64,000 nucleotides of DNA, from assembly GCF_004323735.1 (NCBI RefSeq), contig NZ_CP036455.1, positions 739,101 to 803,100 on the forward strand, read 5' to 3'. The position numbers and the translations under genes are program-made. Under the pieces are notes generated by a model. The model did no database searches, was not told the DNA's origin, and saw nothing but the letters and a program-made list of their open reading frames with translations. The stretch's first letter is position 1; every line of letters starts with the position of its first letter. Source of the DNA: Streptomonospora litoralis. GTDB lineage: Bacteria > Actinomycetota > Actinomycetes > Streptosporangiales > Streptosporangiaceae. Below, piece by piece: positions 8,528 through 17,103 of the stretch.

Positions 8528-9979
8528 CTACGAGCATTTCTGCTCGGCCTCGGCCGCGGTGGTGCCTTCGACGCCGCCGGCCGAGTCGCCTGAGGAGCCG
8601 CCGCTGCTCCCGGCGGTACTGGTGAAGCCCTCCCAGTCCTGGGCGAGCACGAGCTGAACCGTGTCGCCGAGGTTGGGGCTCTCCTCGATGGTGGCGTTGA
8701 CGGCTTCGTCGGCGAGGGCCTGGGCGTGGGCCTTCTTTCCGGGGCCGTAGTAGATCGTGGTCTGAGAGGGGATCTGGAGCGGATTGCCCGTGCCGGCCAC
8801 CTGGAAGCCTTCGGTGGTCAGCCACTGGCCCACCTGGCTGGCCAGGTCGGGCGTGCCTTCGCCGTTGAGCACCTCCACGGAGATGTCCGCGGGCTTGACC
8901 TGCTCCTTCTCCTGCTCCTTGCCCTTGTCCCCGCCGGAGCCCTCGCCGCCGCCGTCGTCGCCGGTGATGCTCTGGTCCTTGGAGACGGCGTCGAACAGCT
9001 GCGAAGCCTGGGGCTGGGTGAGAGCGAGGCGGTTGGGATCGGACGGGGCCTGGCCGTTGGGCGCGGTGACGAAGTTGATGTTGCCCATGTCGACCTCGCG
9101 CATCGCGATCGCGATGTCGGTCATGACCTCAAGCGTCAGCTGGTCGTCGGTGGTCATGGTCTCGGTGACCGAGCCGAGGAACGAGGTGATGTTGCCTGGG
9201 CGGGTCAGGATCTTGCCGTTCATGATCTGGTTGAGCATCGCGCCGAGGAACTCCTGCTGGCGCTTGATGCGGCTGAGGTCGCTGCCGTCGCCCTGGCCGT
9301 AGCGGGAGCGCATGTAGCCCAGCGACTCCTCGCCGTTGAGGACCTGCTCGCCGGCTTCGAGGTGCAGCTTGGCCTTCTCGTCGTCGATAGGTTCGGGGAT
9401 GCACATGCGCACACCGCCGACCGAGTTGACGATGCCCTTGAACCCGCTGAAGTCGACGCTGACGAAGTGGTCGATGTGGATGCCGGTGACCTGTTCGACG
9501 GCCTTCCACTGGCACTGGATCCCGCCGAACGACATCGGCGAGTTGATCATGCCGCGCTGGGCCGGCATGCCCGGCTTGTCGCCGCTGCCCTTGCATGCTG
9601 GCAGGTCGACGATCAGGTCGCGCGGCAGGTTGATCAGGCTCGCGCGGCCGTTGTTGGGGGAGATGTGCGCGACGATCAGCGAGTCGGGGCGCGCACCCTC
9701 CGCTTCACCGTAGTTCGCGTTTTCACCGGTGCGGATGTCCGAACCGATCACCATGATGTTCAGTGCGCCCTCGACCCTGCTGGGCCGGTCGCCGAACGCG
9801 TCGGTGTTGATGTTCTGCTGCTCGATGTTGCCGTAGATGTCGTAGTAGGCGGCATAGGCCGTGAGACTGGTACCGATCACGGCCGCGGTGGTGAGCACCG
9901 CGAGCCAGCCGCCTATCGACAGGCTCTTCCTCGCCGCGCGGCCCTTCGCGGAACCTCGGGACGAGCGTTTTCCGGGCAT
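8528..9979 (-). CDS. LytR-CpsA-Psr (LCP) family glycopolymer ligase
   Basis: Extracytoplasmic enzyme expected to move lipid-linked glycopolymers onto peptidoglycan. In 483 residues, a basic cytosolic tail is followed by one membrane anchor (~residues 22-46, WLAVLTTAAVIGTSLTAYAA). The LCP domain includes NIMVIGSDIRTG, ARPDSLIVAHI, LINLPRDLIVDLP, VDFSGFKGIVNSVGGV and MRSRYGQGDGSDLSRIKRQQ, with the Asp and Arg residues used for pyrophosphate lipid binding. An acidic linker (GDDGGGEGSGGDKGKEQEKE) leads to a C-terminal LytR_C domain (ISVEVLNGEGTPDLASQV). The ATG at 9979 is used. It lies beside glycan-building genes, which fits an attachment role. Confidence 0.95.
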   Translation of the reverse strand: MPGKRSSRGSAKGRAARKSLSIGGWLAVLTTAAVIGTSLTAYAAYYDIYGNIEQQNINTDAFGDRPSRVEGALNIMVIGSDIRTGENANYGEAEGARPDSLIVAHISPNNGRASLINLPRDLIVDLPACKGSGDKPGMPAQRGMINSPMSFGGIQCQWKAVEQVTGIHIDHFVSVDFSGFKGIVNSVGGVRMCIPEPIDDEKAKLHLEAGEQVLNGEESLGYMRSRYGQGDGSDLSRIKRQQEFLGAMLNQIMNGKILTRPGNITSFLGSVTETMTTDDQLTLEVMTDIAIAMREVDMGNINFVTAPNGQAPSDPNRLALTQPQASQLFDAVSKDQSITGDDGGGEGSGGDKGKEQEKEQVKPADISVEVLNGEGTPDLASQVGQWLTTEGFQVAGTGNPLQIPSQTTIYYGPGKKAHAQALADEAVNATIEESPNLGDTVQLVLAQDWEGFTSTAGSSGGSSGDSAGGVEGTTAAEAEQKCS

Positions 9980-10001
9980 GTGGCACCAATGAGGGGAGGG
10001 G

Positions 10002-10850
10002 TCAGGTCAGCGGCTTGAATGCCTCGGCGAGTGCGGGGGTGCCGGGCCACGCACCGGCGATCGCCGTGGCACGCTCCATTTCCAGCCGCGGTTGCAGGTT
10101 AGCCGAATCGCTACCGGGGAGCAGGAGGAGCGGCAGCGCCCCGGCGACCGGCCCGAGGAGGAGGGCCAGACGGGCACCCAGCGCAGCGGGGGAATTCGGC
10201 GCAGAGGTGATGATAGCCACGCGATCGGCCGGTGTCAGCCCCCACGCGGCCAGCCTGCCGCGGGCGTTTTCGGTCAGCTCGGCTCCCGAGCAGGTCAGCT
10301 CCGAAATTGCGGCACCGGTCAGGTCGGTGCCACCGGACGCGTCCGCGACGACCTCGAACGCCGGAGCCGACGGATCCAGCGGCCCGGGGGAGAAGTGGTC
10401 GCCGTACCCGCGCACCTCGACGCCGTAGTCCGTCGCCGTCGGCGGGCACTCGGGCAGCGGTGCGCCGAGCGGGTGCAGCGACGTCCCCACCACCTCGCGC
10501 GCGCCGGTGCCCAGGGCGGCCTCCAGCCGTTCGGGGTCGGCCACCGCGATGTCGCAGTCGGGGATCGCGCCGGGACCGCCGTCCACCGCGGTCGTGCCGG
10601 TCGCGAAGCACGCGAGCAGCCACACCAGGCTCTGCCAGTGCACCGGCAGCGCCAGGGCGACGCGGTCGCCCGGTTCGGCGCCGAGGCCGTCGACGAGCAG
10701 GTTCGCCGTCTTGGACACCCAGTTGTCGACGGTGGCGAAGGACAACTCCACGCGTCCGCCGCTCGCCTCGTCGTAGGCGGTGACGAACGGGCGCGCGGGG
10801 TCGGCGGCGACAGCCGACCGCCACAGGTCCGCAGGAGTCTCGGTACCCAT
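10002..10850 (-). CDS. TIGR03089 family protein (short acyl-CoA synthetase-like)
   Basis: A 282-residue protein resembling the N-terminal part of AMP-forming acyl-CoA synthetases but about half their length. Visible segments are VELSFATVDNWVSKTANLLV, GDRVALALPVHWQSLVWLLA and a C-terminal LTPADRVAIITSAPNSPAAL. The usual phosphate-binding loop and adenylation core motifs are absent, so catalysis is doubtful. Actinobacteria carry this family (TIGR03089) next to LCP genes, as here, 22 bases upstream of the LCP start. The ATG at 10850 was chosen (MGTETPADLWR); the longer frame to 10949 adds only a basic, low-complexity tail. Function is unknown; a lipid- or CoA-binding role linked to the LCP ligase is a guess. 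Confidence 0.8.
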   Translation of the reverse strand: MGTETPADLWRSAVAADPARPFVTAYDEASGGRVELSFATVDNWVSKTANLLVDGLGAEPGDRVALALPVHWQSLVWLLACFATGTTAVDGGPGAIPDCDIAVADPERLEAALGTGAREVVGTSLHPLGAPLPECPPTATDYGVEVRGYGDHFSPGPLDPSAPAFEVVADASGGTDLTGAAISELTCSGAELTENARGRLAAWGLTPADRVAIITSAPNSPAALGARLALLLGPVAGALPLLLLPGSDSANLQPRLEMERATAIAGAWPGTPALAEAFKPLT

Positions 10851-11136
10851 CCGCCGTCCTCTCCCAGTCGCCTCGGGTGCGTCGCGGTGTTGCGAGCGCC
10901 GCTCGCGGCCGCGGGTATTCCGACCCGCCGCGCGCCACATGTTACTCACGGGGAAAGAGGGTCGTTCACGTCCGCGCGCGGCCCGCGCGGCGGCGGGGGC
11001 GTCCGCGCCCGCCGCCGCGCGGGCCGCCGGTGCCGGGCGGCGAGTGCCCGCGGCGCCGTCAGGCGGGCGCTCCGCTCAGCGGCCTCCCGGCGGCCTCGTG
11101 GCGCACCCGGCGCGGCGAAGCTGAGAAGGTGCATGC

Positions 11137-13182
11137 ATGGGATCGACCTCCGCCCGCCTGTTCGCCCGTGTCACCGCAGCACCGGCCGCCGCCCTGACGG
11201 CGTGGTTGCTCGTCGCATTCCCGCTGCTGCTCGCCGATGTGCTCACCCCGCTCACCGGCGCGCTCCTGGGGATCCCGGCGGTCGCGGTGGTTCTGGTGGC
11301 GGTCTTCCGGCTGGTGCCCGCGCTGCCCGGCGAGGGCGACGCCGGCCGCGGTCTGCCGTGGTGGCCGCTCGCGCTGACCGCGCTGATCGCCGCCGCCTTC
11401 GCCGCCGTGCAGCTGGGCTACCACTCCGAGATTCTGGTCATCCGCCGTGATCCAGCCTCGTATGCGCAGTACACCTCGTGGATCGCCCAGCACGGCTCGC
11501 TCCCCATCCCCCAGCAGCGCGACCTGATCGCCGGGGACCATCCCGCGCTGGTCTACGGCAGCCTGGCCTATTACCAGGTCGGCGACGTCATCTGGCCGCA
11601 GTTCCTCGCGGGCGCCCCGCTCGTCTACACCGTGGGCCACTGGCTGGGCGGGATCACCGGCATGCTGGTGACTCCGCCGGTCGTCGGTGCGCTGGGGGTG
11701 CTCACCTTCGGAGGGCTGACTGCCCGCCTCGTGGGCCCGCGCTGGGCGCCCGCCGGTGCGCTGCTGCTGGCCGTGTGCCAGACGCAGCAGTGGATCAGCC
11801 GCTCCACTTACAGCGAGCCGGTGGCCCAGGTGCTGCTGCTGGGCGCGCTGGCGCTGGCCTTCGACGCGCTCACGAGACGCGTGCGGCTCGGCGGCTGGAG
11901 CAGGTGGCACACCCTCGCGGGCGCCGCCGGACTGGTCTTCGGGATGGGCCTGGTGGTGCGCGTCGACGCGCTGCGCGACCTGCTGCCGGTGGTGGCGTTC
12001 GCGGGCCTGCTGCTGCTCGCCCGGCGCGGCCAGGCGCTGCCGCTGCTGGGCGGTCTCGCGGTGGGCCTGGGCTACGGCGCCGTCGCCGGCTACGGCCTTT
12101 CCCGCCCCTACCTGGAGCACCTCTCGGCGTCGCTGAACCCGCTGCTGGCGATCAGCGCGGCGGTGCTCGTCTGCGTCGCCGCGGGTGTCGCCCTGCTGTG
12201 GCGGCGCGGCGTCCCCCGCGGCGACCGGCCGTCGTGGCTGCCCGCGGCCGCGGCCGTCGCCGTCGTCCTGGTGATGGCGGGGCTGGCGCTGCGCCCGCTG
12301 TTCTACACCGACCTCGGGCACGGCGACGAGGCCACGGCCGCCTACATCGGGCAGGTGCAGGAGATCGAGAACCTGCCGCAGAACCCCGACCGCACCTACT
12401 ACGAGATGAGCCTGTACTGGGTGGGCTGGTACGTGGGCCTGAGCACGGTCCTGCTGGCGACGTTCGGCGCGGCGCTGCTCGTGCGGCGCATCATGCAGCA
12501 CCGGGCGCAGCAGTGGGTGCTGCCCGCGATGGTGCTGTCCTGGACAGTGGTGACGACCCTGCTGCGGCCGGCCATCACCCCCGACCATCCGTGGGCGAGC
12601 CGGCGGCTGATCGTCCTGGTGCTTCCGGCCTTCATCCTGTTCGCGGTGTGGTTCACCGCCTGGCTGGCGCGTCGGGTGAACACCGATTCCGTAGGCGGGC
12701 GGGCCTGGCGGGGCCGGGCGATGTCGGCGACGGCGGCCGCCGTGGGCATCGGTGTGATGCTCGTGCCCACGGCAGTCACCGCCGCCGGGGTGATGACCTA
12801 CCGCTCAGACGTGGGCAGCGTCGCCGCGACGAAGAAGCTGTGCGACGCCATACCTCCGGATGCCAGCGTCCTCATGGTCGACGGGGTCTACGGCGGCTAC
12901 ATGCAGCTGGTCCGCGGCATGTGCGGCGTACCCGTCGCCGGGCTCTCCTCGGCCGAGCCCGAACGCGACGTCGCGCGTATCATCGAGGAGATCGAGCAGC
13001 GCGGCCGCACACCCGTGCTCGCCGCATCGCAGCCGCGCCGCATCATCCCCCACATCTCCCCGGACACGCCCGTGCGCCACCCCTTCGACGTCCACACCAC
13101 GCAGGATCCCAGCACCCTGATGAAGCCGCCCTCGGGCGGATGGATCTTCGACGGCGACGTGTGGATCGCCGTCGTGCCCTGA
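11137..13182 (+). CDS. Large multi-pass membrane protein, GT-C-like
   Basis: A 681-residue integral membrane protein with about a dozen hydrophobic segments starting at residue ~15, and an extracytoplasmic C-terminal domain of ~120 residues after the last helix near residue 545. The first large loop reads IRRDPASYAQYTSWIAQHGS, similar to the acidic first loop of GT-C polyprenyl-phosphate-dependent glycosyltransferases, where an Asp is catalytic. It is followed by a GT2 gene like those that make polyprenyl-phosphate sugars, which fits a donor-synthase plus membrane-transferase pair. The ATG at 11137 is used. Specific sugar and acceptor are unknown. Confidence 0.75.
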   Translation: MGSTSARLFARVTAAPAAALTAWLLVAFPLLLADVLTPLTGALLGIPAVAVVLVAVFRLVPALPGEGDAGRGLPWWPLALTALIAAAFAAVQLGYHSEILVIRRDPASYAQYTSWIAQHGSLPIPQQRDLIAGDHPALVYGSLAYYQVGDVIWPQFLAGAPLVYTVGHWLGGITGMLVTPPVVGALGVLTFGGLTARLVGPRWAPAGALLLAVCQTQQWISRSTYSEPVAQVLLLGALALAFDALTRRVRLGGWSRWHTLAGAAGLVFGMGLVVRVDALRDLLPVVAFAGLLLLARRGQALPLLGGLAVGLGYGAVAGYGLSRPYLEHLSASLNPLLAISAAVLVCVAAGVALLWRRGVPRGDRPSWLPAAAAVAVVLVMAGLALRPLFYTDLGHGDEATAAYIGQVQEIENLPQNPDRTYYEMSLYWVGWYVGLSTVLLATFGAALLVRRIMQHRAQQWVLPAMVLSWTVVTTLLRPAITPDHPWASRRLIVLVLPAFILFAVWFTAWLARRVNTDSVGGRAWRGRAMSATAAAVGIGVMLVPTAVTAAGVMTYRSDVGSVAATKKLCDAIPPDASVLMVDGVYGGYMQLVRGMCGVPVAGLSSAEPERDVARIIEEIEQRGRTPVLAASQPRRIIPHISPDTPVRHPFDVHTTQDPSTLMKPPSGGWIFDGDVWIAVVP

Positions 13183-13220
13183 ACGTCCCATGCGGCGGCA
13201 CAGCTATCCTGAACCCCACC

Positions 13221-14150
13221 GTGAGCGAGATGACCCCGAACGAAGACAGTGCGCCGGAGCGGACGCCCGATGTCACCGTCGTGCTGCCCTGCTTCAACGA
13301 GCAGGACCACGTCATCAAGGAGGTCGAGCGCGTCTGCGCCGCGATGGACGCCTCGAACCACTCCTACGAGGTGCTGACGGTCGACGACGCCTCAACCGAC
13401 GACACCCTCGCGCTGCTGCGCGAGGCCGAGCCGCTCTTCCCGCACCTGCGGGTGATCTCCTTCGGCCACAACGGGGGAGCGGGCACGGTGCGCCGCATCG
13501 GCACCCAGCGCGCCCGCGGGCGCGTCGTCGTGTGGACCGACGCCGACATGACCTACCCCAACGAGCGGATTCCCGAGCTGGTGGACGTACTCGCGGCCAA
13601 CCCCGACATCGACCAGGTCGTCGGGGCCCGCACGCAGGAGTCGGGCAGCCACCGCCTGCTGCGCGTGCCCATGAAGTGGCTGATCCGCAAGCTCGCCGAG
13701 CGCCTGACCAATACCCGCATCCCCGACCTCAACTCGGGCCTGCGCGCCTTCCGCCGCGAGGTGGCGCTGCCCTATCTGCGCCTGCTGCCACCCGGATTCT
13801 CGTGTGTGACGACGATCACTCTGGCGTTCCTGTCCAACCAGCACCTCGTGCACTACATGCCGATCGACTACGCCAAGCGGTCGGGTAAGTCGAAGTTCCA
13901 CTTCGTGCGCGACGCCTACCGGTATCTGCTGCAGGTGCTGCGGATGGTCATGTACTTCAACCCGCTCAAGGTGCTGATGCCGCTCGCGCTGTGGCTCCTG
14001 GGCATCGGCGCGGCCAAGTTCGTCTTCGACCAGGTGCGGGAGCCGCTCTACATCCCCAACAACACCATCATGCTGCTGACCAGCGGACTGATCGTGGCGG
14101 CCATGGCGCTGCTGGCCGACCTGATCGTGCGCTCGCGCGACGGCGCCTGA
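13221..14150 (+). CDS. GT2 glycosyltransferase, polyprenyl-phosphate sugar synthase-like
   Basis: Probably transfers a sugar from a nucleotide donor to polyprenyl phosphate on the inner membrane face. The GT-A domain starts near residue 15 (DVTVVLPCFNEQDHVIKEVE), with LTVDDASTDDTLALL and the metal-binding VWTDADMTYPNERIPELV (DxD-type DAD). FRREVALPYLRLLPPGFSC and KRSGKSKFHFVRDAYRYL are typical of DPM1/GtrB-like enzymes. Two C-terminal membrane helices (~residues 248-300) anchor it. The GTG at 13221 gives 309 residues; an ATG at 13230 is a near-equal choice. It lies 38 bases after the GT-C-like gene and 7 bases before a GT4 gene, so an operon is likely. Confidence 0.9.
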   Translation: MSEMTPNEDSAPERTPDVTVVLPCFNEQDHVIKEVERVCAAMDASNHSYEVLTVDDASTDDTLALLREAEPLFPHLRVISFGHNGGAGTVRRIGTQRARGRVVVWTDADMTYPNERIPELVDVLAANPDIDQVVGARTQESGSHRLLRVPMKWLIRKLAERLTNTRIPDLNSGLRAFRREVALPYLRLLPPGFSCVTTITLAFLSNQHLVHYMPIDYAKRSGKSKFHFVRDAYRYLLQVLRMVMYFNPLKVLMPLALWLLGIGAAKFVFDQVREPLYIPNNTIMLLTSGLIVAAMALLADLIVRSRDGA

Positions 14151-14157
14151 GGCCGGC

Positions 14158-15249
14158 ATGCGCATCAGCCTGGTAGGTCCGGCGCACCCCTACAAGGGCG
14201 GCGGCGCGCGCCACACCACCGAGTTGGCCCGCGAACTGGCGGTGCGCGGGCACACGGTCGCCATCGAGTCGTGGCGGGCGCAGTACCCCGAACGGCTCTA
14301 CCCCGGTCGCCAGACCGTCGACGCCCCGGAGGGCGAGCTTTTCGGCGACACCCGGCGCCACCTCTCGTGGAACCGGCCGCTGGGGTGGTGGCGCACCGGC
14401 CGCCGCGCAGGCGCGGAGGCCGACCTGGTCGTCGTGACCGTGCTGATCCCCGCACAGGCCGTGCCCTACCTGGGCATCCTGGCCGGGGTGGGAGCGCGGG
14501 CACGCACGCTCGCGTTGTGCCACAACGTGCTGCCGCACGAGCGGCGCCCCGGCGACACCGCGCTCATGCGCATGCTGCTGCGGCGCGTCGACGCGGTGCT
14601 GGCGCACTCCCCCGAGCAGGCCCGGCTGGTCCGAGGGCTCGTCGGCGACGGGGCGTCGGCGCGCTGGGCACCGCTGCCGCCGCACCTGCCCCGGGCGCAA
14701 GGCGCGGACGCGCCCCCGGCCGAGGGTGGCACGCGGCGCAACCTGCTGTTCTTCGGCATCGTGCGGCCCTACAAGGGCGTCGACGTACTGCTGCGCGCCT
14801 TCGCCCGGGGAGCCCCGGCCGATGTCGGGCTCACCGTCGCCGGTGAGTTCTGGGGCGGCTCCCAGCGGTTGCGCGACCTCGCCCGCGAGCTCGGTGTGGC
14901 CGACCGCGTCGTTTTCCGGGAGGGCTACGTGCCGGCCGCGCAGCTCCCCGGGCTGTTCGCGGGCGCCGACGCGCTGGTGCTGCCCTACCGGTCCGCAACC
15001 GCCACGCAGAACGTATATCTGGCCCACGAGCACGGCCTCCCGGCGATCGCCACCCGCGCCGGCGGGCTCGCGGACCAGGTGACCGACGGCGTGGACGGCC
15101 TGCTGTGCGAGCCGGGCGACGCCGACGACCTCACCTGTGCCCTGCGCCGGTTCTACACCGGCGACACGGCCGAGCGGCTGCGCGCCGCGGTGCGTCCCGT
15201 CGACCCCGCACCGCATTGGGACGCCTACATCGAGGCGTTGACGGGCTGA
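14158..15249 (+). CDS. Family 4 glycosyltransferase
   Basis: A 363-residue GT-B enzyme, probably extending a lipid-linked glycan in the cytosol. The N-terminal glycine-rich motif is at residues 2-20 (RISLVGPAHPYKGGGARHT). The donor-binding half begins near residue 195 (NLLFFGIVRPYKGVDVLLRA) and ends with DALVLPYRSATATQNVYLAH and GLPAIATRAGGLADQVTDG. The classical E-x7-E region is modified here: the second acidic residue position falls in YLAHEHGLPAIA. The ATG at 14158 lies 7 bases after the preceding GT2 stop, so the two are probably co-transcribed. Substrates cannot be told from sequence. Confidence 0.88.
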   Translation: MRISLVGPAHPYKGGGARHTTELARELAVRGHTVAIESWRAQYPERLYPGRQTVDAPEGELFGDTRRHLSWNRPLGWWRTGRRAGAEADLVVVTVLIPAQAVPYLGILAGVGARARTLALCHNVLPHERRPGDTALMRMLLRRVDAVLAHSPEQARLVRGLVGDGASARWAPLPPHLPRAQGADAPPAEGGTRRNLLFFGIVRPYKGVDVLLRAFARGAPADVGLTVAGEFWGGSQRLRDLARELGVADRVVFREGYVPAAQLPGLFAGADALVLPYRSATATQNVYLAHEHGLPAIATRAGGLADQVTDGVDGLLCEPGDADDLTCALRRFYTGDTAERLRAAVRPVDPAPHWDAYIEALTG

Positions 15250-15312
15250 GCGGCCGCCGTGCCCGAACGCCGCGGCCACCGCGTCGGCGACCACGGCGTT
15301 AGTGTGAGTGCC

Positions 15313-16458
15313 ATGACGTTCGACGGGTTCGAGACACTGGCCATTCACGCAGGCCAGGAGGCCGACACCGAGACCGGCGCGGTCGTGGTGCCCATCTACC
15401 AGACCAGTACCTACGCCCAGGACGGCGTCGGCGGGCTGCGCAGCGGCTACGAGTATTCGCGGACCGCCAACCCCACGCGGGGTGCGCTGGAGGAGTGCCT
15501 GGCGGCACTGGAGTCGGGGATCCGCGGTTTGGCCTTCGCATCGGGGATGGCGGCCGAGGACACGCTGCTGCGCACGGTCGCCAAGCCCGGCGACCACGTG
15601 ATCATCCCCTCCGACGCCTACGGCGGCACGTTCCGGCTCTTCTCCAAGGTGCTGGACCGCTGGGGCGTGCAGTGGGAGGCGGTGCCCCAGTCCGACACCG
15701 AGGCGGTGCGCCGCGCGGTGCGCCCCGAGACGGTGGCGATCTGGGCGGAGACCCCCACCAACCCCCTGCTGACCATCAGCGACATCGAGGCGCTGGCGGG
15801 CGTGGCCCATAACAGCGGGGCGCTGCTGGTCGTCGACAACACCTTCGCCTCGCCCTACCTGCAGCGCCCGCTGACCCTGGGCGCCGACGTGGTGGTGCAT
15901 TCCACCACCAAGTACCTGGGCGGCCACTCCGACGTGGTGGGCGGCGCGCTGGTGGTATCGGACCCCGAACTGGGCGACCGGCTGGCGTTCCACCAGAACA
16001 CGATGGGAGCGGTCGCCGGGCCCTTCGACGCCTGGCTGACACTGCGCGGGATCAAGACGCTGGGCGTGCGGATGGACCGGCACTGCGCCAACGCCGAGCT
16101 CATCGTGGCGGCCCTGCAGCGCCATCCGGCCGTCTCGGAGGTCTACTATCCCGGCCTGGCCGAGCACCCGGGCCACAAGACCGCCGGGCGCCAGATGCGC
16201 GCCTTCGGCGGGATGATCTCCTTCCGGGTCCGCGGCGGCGAGGAGGCGGCGCTGAAGGTGTGCGAGCGGTCGCGCGTGTTCACCCTGGGCGAGTCGCTGG
16301 GCGGCGTGGAATCGCTGATCGAGCACCCCGGGCGGATGACCCACGCCTCGGCCGCGGGCTCGCCGCTGGAGGTTCCCGCCGATCTGGTGCGGCTGTCGGT
16401 CGGTATCGAGTCGGGCGACGACCTGGTGGCCGACCTGGCCGAGGCGCTGGAGCAGTAG
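15313..16458 (+). CDS. metB: Cystathionine gamma-synthase
   Basis: PLP enzyme joining an activated homoserine ester with cysteine to give cystathionine in methionine synthesis. The 381-residue length suits the Cys/Met-metabolism family. Visible motifs are IHAGQEADTETGAVVVPIYQ, YEYSRTANPTRGALEECLA, the PLP-phosphate loop FASGMAAEDTLL, the Asp that pairs with the pyridine nitrogen in VVDNTFASPYLQRPL, and the Schiff-base lysine in VHSTTKYLGGHSDVVGG. SLGGVESLIEHPGRMTHAS marks the C-terminal domain. The ATG at 15313 was chosen; upstream in-frame codons do not look coding. Cystathionine gamma-lyase is the near relative that cannot be excluded. Neighbouring metB is also seen beside greA/mca in mycobacteria. 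Confidence 0.92.
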   Translation: MTFDGFETLAIHAGQEADTETGAVVVPIYQTSTYAQDGVGGLRSGYEYSRTANPTRGALEECLAALESGIRGLAFASGMAAEDTLLRTVAKPGDHVIIPSDAYGGTFRLFSKVLDRWGVQWEAVPQSDTEAVRRAVRPETVAIWAETPTNPLLTISDIEALAGVAHNSGALLVVDNTFASPYLQRPLTLGADVVVHSTTKYLGGHSDVVGGALVVSDPELGDRLAFHQNTMGAVAGPFDAWLTLRGIKTLGVRMDRHCANAELIVAALQRHPAVSEVYYPGLAEHPGHKTAGRQMRAFGGMISFRVRGGEEAALKVCERSRVFTLGESLGGVESLIEHPGRMTHASAAGSPLEVPADLVRLSVGIESGDDLVADLAEALEQ

Positions 16459-16507
16459 TCGGCGCCGGCCCTTCGCCGCGAATGCGCCAGGGGGCCGACA
16501 CGAGGAA

Positions 16508-16531
16508 CGCGCCCGGCCTCGGCCGGGCGCG
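16508..16531 (+). terminator. Terminator hairpin after metB
   Basis: An 11-bp perfect stem (CGCGCCCGGCC, loop TC) lies 50 bases after the metB stop and between convergent genes, so it may serve both strands. Confidence 0.75.
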
Positions 16532-16578
16532 CGGTGCGCCTGCCGCCTCAGCGGCGGCGCGTCGCCTTCATTCGGGCG

Positions 16579-16863
16579 TCACGCTACTGCTTGGGGGTGC
16601 CCGTAGCGTGAGTCGTCCTCTTCGTCCTGCTCTTCCGCGGTGGTCCCGGAGTCCACGGGGACCGAGCCGTTGTCGAGGAACCGCAGTCCGCTGAAGCTGC
16701 GTCCCGCACCGGAGAAAGTGCGGTCGTCGCGCCCGTTGCGGAGGGCGCGGTAGTGGCCGCGGTCGCTGCGCCGGATACCGATGGTGGCGGCGACCAACAT
16801 GCCCAGCAGCGCGCTGAAGAAGACGACGAGGATGACCACGATCGTTCCGATTACCAGGGACAT
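16579..16863 (-). CDS. Small single-pass membrane protein
   Basis: A 94-residue protein of unknown function. One membrane helix occupies residues ~2-28 (LVIGTIVVILVVFFSALLGM), followed by a basic segment and an acidic cytosolic tail (TTAEEQDEEDDSRYGH). The ATG at 16863 follows a strong GAGGAGGGG ribosome binding site 2 bases away in the complement, which fixes the start; a longer frame to 17133 has no such support. It diverges from the first GntR gene across 240 bases containing a palindrome, so it may be a target of that regulator. Confidence 0.7.
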   Translation of the reverse strand: MSLVIGTIVVILVVFFSALLGMLVAATIGIRRSDRGHYRALRNGRDDRTFSGAGRSFSGLRFLDNGSVPVDSGTTAEEQDEEDDSRYGHPQAVA

Positions 16864-16932
16864 TGCCCCTCCTCTCGCTCCGTGCGGGCACCCGTCCGAT
16901 GTCCGCACGCTCCGGCCTGGGCGACCGGAAGA

Positions 16933-16947
16933 GGAATGAATCATTCC
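16933..16947. promoter_or_regulatory. Candidate GntR operator palindrome
   Basis: GGAATGAATCATTCC is a 15-bp palindrome about a central A. An 11-base part of it (GGAATGAATCA) recurs on the opposite strand at 17003-17013. Both lie in the divergent gap between the small membrane gene and the first GntR gene. Autoregulation is inferred from position only. Confidence 0.5.
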
Positions 16948-17103
16948 GCTGGCTCCGTCTGATGGTTGGCTCGGACCTCTTTGTCTCCTGTTTGGCCTTA
17001 TGTGATTCATTCCTATGACTCCACCATGCGGTGTAAGTGGTGCCACGTCAAGGAGTTTCAGTAGACTCATTGGAACGAATCGAAGAAATCGCTGGGAGCA
17101 GCA

